Assembly: GCF_000518265.1 (NCBI RefSeq)
Contig: NZ_JADG01000003.1
Location: forward strand, 372,001 to 436,000
Length of the DNA: 64,000 bases
Source: Actinomadura oligospora ATCC 43269
GTDB lineage: Bacteria > Actinomycetota > Actinomycetes > Streptosporangiales > Streptosporangiaceae
Direction of reading: 5' to 3'
A program made the translations under genes and the position numbers. This document shows positions 31,683 to 64,000 of the stretch, one piece after another. Below the pieces are notes generated by a model. The model did no database searches, was not told the origin of the DNA, and saw only the letters and a program-made list of their open reading frames with translations. The first letter of the stretch is position 1; every line of letters starts with the position of its first letter.

Positions 31683-34156
31683 CGGTCACGCTGGAGCCGC
31701 CCTCGCTCGGGGGACCGGCCAACGGGGGAGTAGCGGCCCGGCGTGCGATCGTCCGGTGGGCGTGGCGGATGCTGCGCCGGGGATGGCGGCAGCAGAGCGT
31801 CGTGGCCTCGCTGCTCGCGCTTGCCGTGCTCGGCGCGGTCGTGGGCGGGGCCACCGCCGTGAACCTCGCGCCGCGCGACGACGCCCGATATGGGCGGGCG
31901 CATCAGCTCGTCAACCTGGACGGGAGTGACCCGGCGGCGCTCAAGCAGGGCCTTGACCTCGCACGGAACAAGCTTGGCAGGGTCGAGGAGGTCGGACGGC
32001 GGTTCGTGCCCGTCCCCGGGGCGGCCGAGTCGTTGGAGGTCCGAGCGCAGGACCCGCATGGCGCTTACACAGCGCCGCTGGTGGGCGTCCAGGAGGGGCG
32101 GCTGCCGAAAGGCGCGGGCGAGACGGCGCTGACCGACGGCGCCGCCAAGGAACTCGACCTGAAGGTCGGGGGCGTGTTCACGGCGGGCGGGGAGCGGCGC
32201 AAGGTCGTCGGGATCGTGGAGAACCCGCGTGACCTGCGCGACGAGTTCGCCCTGGTCGCGCCGGGCACGCTGAAGGCCGACGGGGTGACCGTCTTCGCCA
32301 AGGTGTCGGACGACGCCTTCGACCAGTACCGGCAGGCGTCCAAGGTGCCGCTCGCCACGCAGACGCTGCGGCACGACGGGCAGGCCGCCGGGGCGGTCCT
32401 CGCGGTCACGACGGTGATGCTGCTGCTGGTGTCGCTGGTCGCCGCCGCCGCGTTCGCCGTGGTCGCGCAGCGGCGACTGCGGGAGATGGGCATGCTCGCC
32501 GCGATCGGCGCGACCGAGCGGCAGCTGCGCCTGGTGATGATCGCGAACGGCGCGGCGGTCGGCGTGATCGCGGCCGTCGTCGGGCTGTTCCTCGGCGTGG
32601 TGGTGTGGGCGCCGGTGTCGGGGACGCTGGAGGACGCCGCGCAGCACCGGATCTCGCCGTCCGGGGTGCCGTGGTCGCTGGCGCTGGAGTGCGCGCTGCT
32701 CGCCGTCCTCATGGCGACCGCCGCGGCCTGGCGGCCCGCGCGGAGCGTCGCGCGGATCCCGATCGTCCAGGCGCTGTCGGCGCGTCCGCCGCGGCCGAAG
32801 CCCGCGCACCGGGCCACGGCGCTCGCGGTGCTGTTCCTCGCCGGGGGCGTCGCGTGCCTCGCCGCGTCCGCGCAGACGAACCTGTTCCTGATCGCCGTCG
32901 GGACGCTCGGCACCGTCGTCGGCGTGCTGCTGGCGGGGCCGCTCGCGCTGCGCGCGCTCGCCGCGTTCGGCGGACGCGCCCCGATCGCGATCCGCCTCGC
33001 CGTCCGGGACCTGGCGCGGTACCGGGCCCGGTCGGCCGCCGCGCTCGCCGCGATCAGCCTCGCGCTCGGCATCCCGATCGCCGTCATCGTCGCGTCGTCG
33101 GCCGCGCAGGACACGGCCACCACCGGGAACCTGTCCGACCGCCAGCTGATGATCCGGATCGGACGGATCGGCGACTCGGTCGTCCCGCTGCGCACCGACA
33201 CCGCGATCAGCGACCTGGACGCCCAGGTCGACCGGATCGCCGCGCAGCTCCCGAACGCCAAGGTCGTCCCCCTGGACATGCCGGTCGACCCGGCGATCAA
33301 GCCGGAGCCCGGGTACGCGGACGCGCAGGGCGGGCAGCCCGTCGCCGACCTCGGCATCCCGCCCGGCTCGACCGCCAAGGACGACGCGGGCGGCGCCGAC
33401 CGCAGCAGTGGCGCGCTCCGTTCCGTCCCGCTGTACGTGGAGACGCCCGGGCTGCTCGCGCACCTCGGCGTCGACCCGGCGTCGGTGAGTCCGTCCACCG
33501 ACCTGGTCACCGGACGGCACGGGACGATCGAGATCCCGAGCGTGACGAAGCCGGAGACGCTGCGCCACGTCCAGCGGGTCAGGACCAGCGCCTACACCGA
33601 CGACCCGACGTCCGTGCTCACCTCCAGCGGGCTGGAGCGGCGGCACTGGAAGCGGATCCGCGCCGGGTGGTTCGTGGAGTCCGGCAAGCCGCTCACCGAC
33701 GCGCAGCTCGTGGCGGCCCGGCACATCGCCGCGTCGGCCGGGGTGAACGTGGAGTCCCGCCGCGACCAGGCGTCGCTCGGGCGGATCCGGGTCGGCGCGG
33801 CGCTCGCGGGGCTGCTGCTCGCGCTCGGCGTGCTCGCGATGACGGTCGGGCTGATCCGCATCGAGGCGGCGCGTGACCTGAGGACGCTCACGGCGACGGG
33901 AGCGAGCAGCCGGGTCCGGCGGACGCTGACCGCCGCGACCGCCGGAGGGCTCGCGCTGCTGGGCGTGGTGCTCGGCGGGGTCGGGGCCTACGCGGCGCTG
34001 ATCGCCGCCTACATGAGGGACCTGGGGAAGCTCGGGCACGTGCCGGTCCTCTACCTGCTCGCGATCGTGATCGGCGTGCCGGTCCTTTCGACCGTCGCCG
34101 GATGGGTCTTCGCGGGACGCGAACCGTCCGCGGTTGCCCGGCAGGCGCTGGAGTGA
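31679..34156 (+). CDS. FtsX-like (MacB-type) ABC permease
   Basis: 825 residues starting at the GTG overlapping the ATPase stop (GTGA); an earlier in-frame start inside the ATPase gene is rejected. An N-terminal membrane segment (VVASLLALAVLGAVVGGATAV) and a large extracytoplasmic domain are followed by FtsX helices (VLAVTTVMLLLVSLVAAAAF and AAIGATERQLRLV). A central pair of helices, a second soluble domain and a C-terminal FtsX set (LRTLTATGASSRVRRTLTAA) follow. This is the long double-FtsX architecture common in actinomycetes. Confidence 0.9.
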   Translation: MTVTLEPPSLGGPANGGVAARRAIVRWAWRMLRRGWRQQSVVASLLALAVLGAVVGGATAVNLAPRDDARYGRAHQLVNLDGSDPAALKQGLDLARNKLGRVEEVGRRFVPVPGAAESLEVRAQDPHGAYTAPLVGVQEGRLPKGAGETALTDGAAKELDLKVGGVFTAGGERRKVVGIVENPRDLRDEFALVAPGTLKADGVTVFAKVSDDAFDQYRQASKVPLATQTLRHDGQAAGAVLAVTTVMLLLVSLVAAAAFAVVAQRRLREMGMLAAIGATERQLRLVMIANGAAVGVIAAVVGLFLGVVVWAPVSGTLEDAAQHRISPSGVPWSLALECALLAVLMATAAAWRPARSVARIPIVQALSARPPRPKPAHRATALAVLFLAGGVACLAASAQTNLFLIAVGTLGTVVGVLLAGPLALRALAAFGGRAPIAIRLAVRDLARYRARSAAALAAISLALGIPIAVIVASSAAQDTATTGNLSDRQLMIRIGRIGDSVVPLRTDTAISDLDAQVDRIAAQLPNAKVVPLDMPVDPAIKPEPGYADAQGGQPVADLGIPPGSTAKDDAGGADRSSGALRSVPLYVETPGLLAHLGVDPASVSPSTDLVTGRHGTIEIPSVTKPETLRHVQRVRTSAYTDDPTSVLTSSGLERRHWKRIRAGWFVESGKPLTDAQLVAARHIAASAGVNVESRRDQASLGRIRVGAALAGLLLALGVLAMTVGLIRIEAARDLRTLTATGASSRVRRTLTAATAGGLALLGVVLGGVGAYAALIAAYMRDLGKLGHVPVLYLLAIVIGVPVLSTVAGWVFAGREPSAVARQALE

Positions 34157-34197
34157 AGGCCGGGGCCGGTCCGCACCGGCCCGGCTGACAGGGAAGC

Positions 34198-34253
34198 GGC
34201 TCCAACGAGGCCGCACCGCCCGTGAACTCGGGCGGTGGAGCCTCGTTGGAGCC
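34198..34253 (+). terminator. Strong intrinsic terminator after the PadR-ABC operon
   Basis: 24-base arms (34198-34221 and 34230-34253) pair at 22 of 24 positions around an 8-base loop, 41 bp after the permease stop. The arms begin GGCTCCAACGAGGC and close with its complement. It isolates the ABC operon from the NRPS-2/3 transcription unit. Confidence 0.85.
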
Positions 34254-34433
34254 GTTCTGGCGTCCGCGTCGAGAGTTCTTGTCCGGCTTGTCCGCCCCGT
34301 GTCAGCATGAGCGCCGAAAAGCAACGTGAATTCGGTGTTCGCGGGCCCCTCCGGCGGCGCCGACGCTGTGGCGCCTGGGCGGTGGAACAGGAGTGCGACC
34401 AGGCGTTCTCGCCCCTGGAGAGGTGGGGACCTG

Positions 34434-36428
34434 GTGCGCTTGAAAGGCTTCTCGCGCGGCGCGCGAAAAGACGACGCGGAAATCGACGATCCGGAATTCG
34501 GTGTCGCGGAAAAGGAAGGCGCCGGGCCGGAAAGCGCAGAGGAAGAAGGCTCGGGCGAGGACGGGCGGGGAAGGGCGAGAACGGCCGGTCCCCGGGAAAT
34601 GGCGCGGCTGGTCGTCGCGGCCGTCCGGCTGGTGTGGGCGGCGAGCCGGCGCGAGTTCATCGTCGTCGTGCTGATGGACCTGACGCAGGCCGTCGGGGTG
34701 TTCTTCCTGGTCGTCCAGCTCCAGCAGCTCCTCTCCGGGCTGATGGACCGCAAGGACGGCGGCGCGAACACCCTCGCCCTCGGCGTCGTCGGGTTCGTCG
34801 GGGCGAACATCCTGGTCGCGGTCGCCGAGGCGGTCATCGCGAACCGGCGGCAGCTGCTCAGCGAACGCACCTCCCTGCACGTGTGCCGCCAGATCATGAC
34901 CGTGGCGTGCCTGGCCGACCTCGCCGACTTCGACGACTCCCGGTTCCACGACCGGCTGTACCGGGCCGCGACCAGCGCGCTCACCCGCCCGTCCCGGATG
35001 GTGGAGAGCCTGGTCACCGTCGGGCAGGTGCTGTTCACGCTGCTCGCGGTGGCGGTCGCGATGATCGTCGTCCAGCCGTGGATCGCGCTGTTCGTGGTGC
35101 TCGCGGCGATCCCGGTGTGGCTCGGCGGGGTGCGCGGCGGCGAGCAGCACTTCGACTTCGTCGAGGAGACCACCGAGGACGACCGCAGCCGGACCTACCT
35201 GTTCGAGCTGCTCACCAAGCGCGAGCCCGCCAAGGAGATCCGCGCGTTCAACCTGGAGCGCTACCTCGCCCGCCGCTGGGTGTCGATCATGGAACACCGG
35301 CTCGCGCTGCTGGCCGCGAACCTGCGGCGGCGGTTCGTGTCGGCGCTGCTGGCGTCCGTCGGGAGCGGGCTGGTGCTGGCGCTCGCCGCGGGGGTGCTGA
35401 TCGCGCTGAACCGGTGGGCCGGGATGAGCCTCGCCGAGACCGCGACCACGGCGGGCGCGCTGCTGGTGTTCAGCCAGAAGCTCGTGGACGGCATCGGGGC
35501 CGGTAACGAGTTCTTCGAGTCGGCGCCGCTCGTCCGGGACCTGGAGTCGTTCCTCGCGCTGCGCCCCGAGGTGGAGCGCGGGCGCCCGGGCGGGACGGCC
35601 CCCGCCGAGTTCGGGTCCGTCGACTTCGAGGACGTCTCGTTCACCTACCAGGGCGCCGAGCGGCCCGCGCTGGAGGAGGTCTCGCTGCGCATCGGCGCGG
35701 GCGAGGTCGTCGCGCTGGTGGGGGAGAACGGCTCCGGCAAGACGACCCTCGCCAAGCTGCTCGCCGGGCTGTACGCGCCGGGGGAGGGCCGCATCCTCGT
35801 GGACGGCGCGGACCTCGCCGACTACGACCCCGCGACCTGGCGGGACACGGTCGCGGTCCTGTTCCAGGACTTCATCCGCTACGCGCTGCCCGCCGAGGAC
35901 AACATCCGGATCGGCGCGGCCGAACGCGACCCGGACGACGACGCCATCCGCGCCGCCGCGAAGGCGGCCGGGGCCGACGCCTTCCTCAGCGCGCTCCCGG
36001 ACGGCTACGCCACGATCCTCTCGCCGCAGTTCGGCACCGGCCAGGACCTGTCGCTCGGGCAGTGGCAGCGGGTCGCGCTCGCCCGCGCGTTCCTGCGCGC
36101 CGCGCCGCTGGTCGTCCTGGACGAGCCCAGCGCCTCCCTGGACGCGCGGGCCGAACGGGCGCTGTTCGACAGCGTCCGCGAGCTGTACGACGGACGGACC
36201 GTCCTGCTGATCTCGCACCGGTTCTCCACCGTGCGGACCGCCGACCGGATCGTCGTGCTGCGCTCCGGACGCGTCGCCGAGCAGGGCACCCACGACGAGC
36301 TGATGGCCACCGGCGGCCTGTACGCCGAACTGTTCACCCTCCAGGCGCGCGGCTACCTCGCGCCCGGCGACGAGAACGGCCGGTCCGATCCCGGACACGC
36401 CGAAGACCGGACGATTTCCCTGTACTGA
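34434..36428 (+). CDS. Fused TMD-NBD ABC exporter of the NRPS cluster
   Basis: 664 residues from the GTG at 34434 (ribosome site GAGAGGTGGGG); an ATG further upstream is possible but weakly supported. The N-terminal ~50 residues are charged. The six-helix transmembrane domain spans ~55-310 and the nucleotide-binding domain ~350-600, with Walker [10 protein letters not shown], signature [14 protein letters not shown] (LSLGQ in place of LSGGQ), Walker [13 protein letters not shown] and ISHRFST. It is a type IV exporter of the kind found beside peptide synthetases. It lies 14 bp upstream of NRPS-2, so it is in the same operon and the likely exporter of the peptide. Confidence 0.9.
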   Translation: MRLKGFSRGARKDDAEIDDPEFGVAEKEGAGPESAEEEGSGEDGRGRARTAGPREMARLVVAAVRLVWAASRREFIVVVLMDLTQAVGVFFLVVQLQQLLSGLMDRKDGGANTLALGVVGFVGANILVAVAEAVIANRRQLLSERTSLHVCRQIMTVACLADLADFDDSRFHDRLYRAATSALTRPSRMVESLVTVGQVLFTLLAVAVAMIVVQPWIALFVVLAAIPVWLGGVRGGEQHFDFVEETTEDDRSRTYLFELLTKREPAKEIRAFNLERYLARRWVSIMEHRLALLAANLRRRFVSALLASVGSGLVLALAAGVLIALNRWAGMSLAETATTAGALLVFSQKLVDGIGAGNEFFESAPLVRDLESFLALRPEVERGRPGGTAPAEFGSVDFEDVSFTYQGAERPALEEVSLRIGAGEVVALVGENGSGKTTLAKLLAGLYAPGEGRILVDGADLADYDPATWRDTVAVLFQDFIRYALPAEDNIRIGAAERDPDDDAIRAAAKAAGADAFLSALPDGYATILSPQFGTGQDLSLGQWQRVALARAFLRAAPLVVLDEPSASLDARAERALFDSVRELYDGRTVLLISHRFSTVRTADRIVVLRSGRVAEQGTHDELMATGGLYAELFTLQARGYLAPGDENGRSDPGHAEDRTISLY

Positions 36429-36442
36429 GGGGGCGCTCGCGC

Positions 36443-64000
<27,558 letters not shown>

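Noticed and set aside
36062..36442. Upstream extension of NRPS-2 into the exporter gene
   Set aside because: The extra residues are an out-of-frame reading of the exporter's nucleotide-binding domain; the ATG at 36443 lies 14 bp after the exporter stop and begins with C-domain-like sequence.

Overview
The window is very GC-rich, with strong third-position GC bias and many GTG starts and ATGA-type overlaps. It carries DUF397, GntR/UTRA, WYL and ECF42 regulators beside giant non-ribosomal peptide synthetases (NRPS). This points to a filamentous actinomycete, possibly of the Actinomadura/Streptosporangiales type; that placement is an inference from gene content. Both ends of the window cut through NRPS genes, and no stretch longer than 300 bases lacks a gene.

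Layout. (1) 2-10894: 3' part of NRPS-1 (A-T, C-A-T x3), ending on a carrier domain with no thioesterase; its second A domain holds an in-frame 165-bp insertion-sequence-like element. (2) 11016-18607: a compact azole-forming RiPP locus. It has a leader-binding/E1-like protein, a YcaO cyclodehydratase, a SagB-type dehydrogenase, four tandem short precursor genes (three of them 45-46 codons long) and a class A flavoprotein monooxygenase. (3) 18618-28598: housekeeping and regulatory genes. These are a LOG-like nucleotide hydrolase, a divergent WYL-regulator pair, a GntR-controlled three-gene operon, a DUF397 protein, a UTRA-only protein, a DGPF/ECF42 sigma operon with an SRPBCC protein, an MFS exporter and an APH-like kinase. 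(4) 28642-34156: an ABC-2 transporter pair divergent from a PadR regulator with a MacB/FtsX-type ABC system, closed by a strong hairpin. (5) 34434-64000: a fused ABC exporter followed by NRPS-2 (vestigial C, then A-T, C-A-T x3, E) and NRPS-3 (C-A-T x4, then C and the start of A; continues beyond the window).

How the parts work together. In the RiPP locus the leader-binding protein and YcaO enzyme should convert core cysteines to thiazolines, the dehydrogenase should oxidise them to thiazoles, and the flavoprotein may add a further oxidation. The four precursors share one leader, but their cores fall into two very different classes. No lanthipeptide-type dehydratase or pyridine synthase is present, so this is not a thiopeptide system despite the thiopeptide-like leader. 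NRPS-2 and NRPS-3 are translationally coupled; the terminal E domain of NRPS-2 and the first C domain of NRPS-3 form a matched D-amino-acid hand-off. The exporter directly upstream probably exports the product. Specificity codes read by eye suggest Ser/Dap-like, Asp, Val-like, D-Ser, Ser-like, a basic Orn-like residue, an uncertain polar residue, then an aromatic residue. NRPS-1 reads Gly, Gly, Orn-like, Orn-like and shares unusual A and C domain subtypes with NRPS-3.
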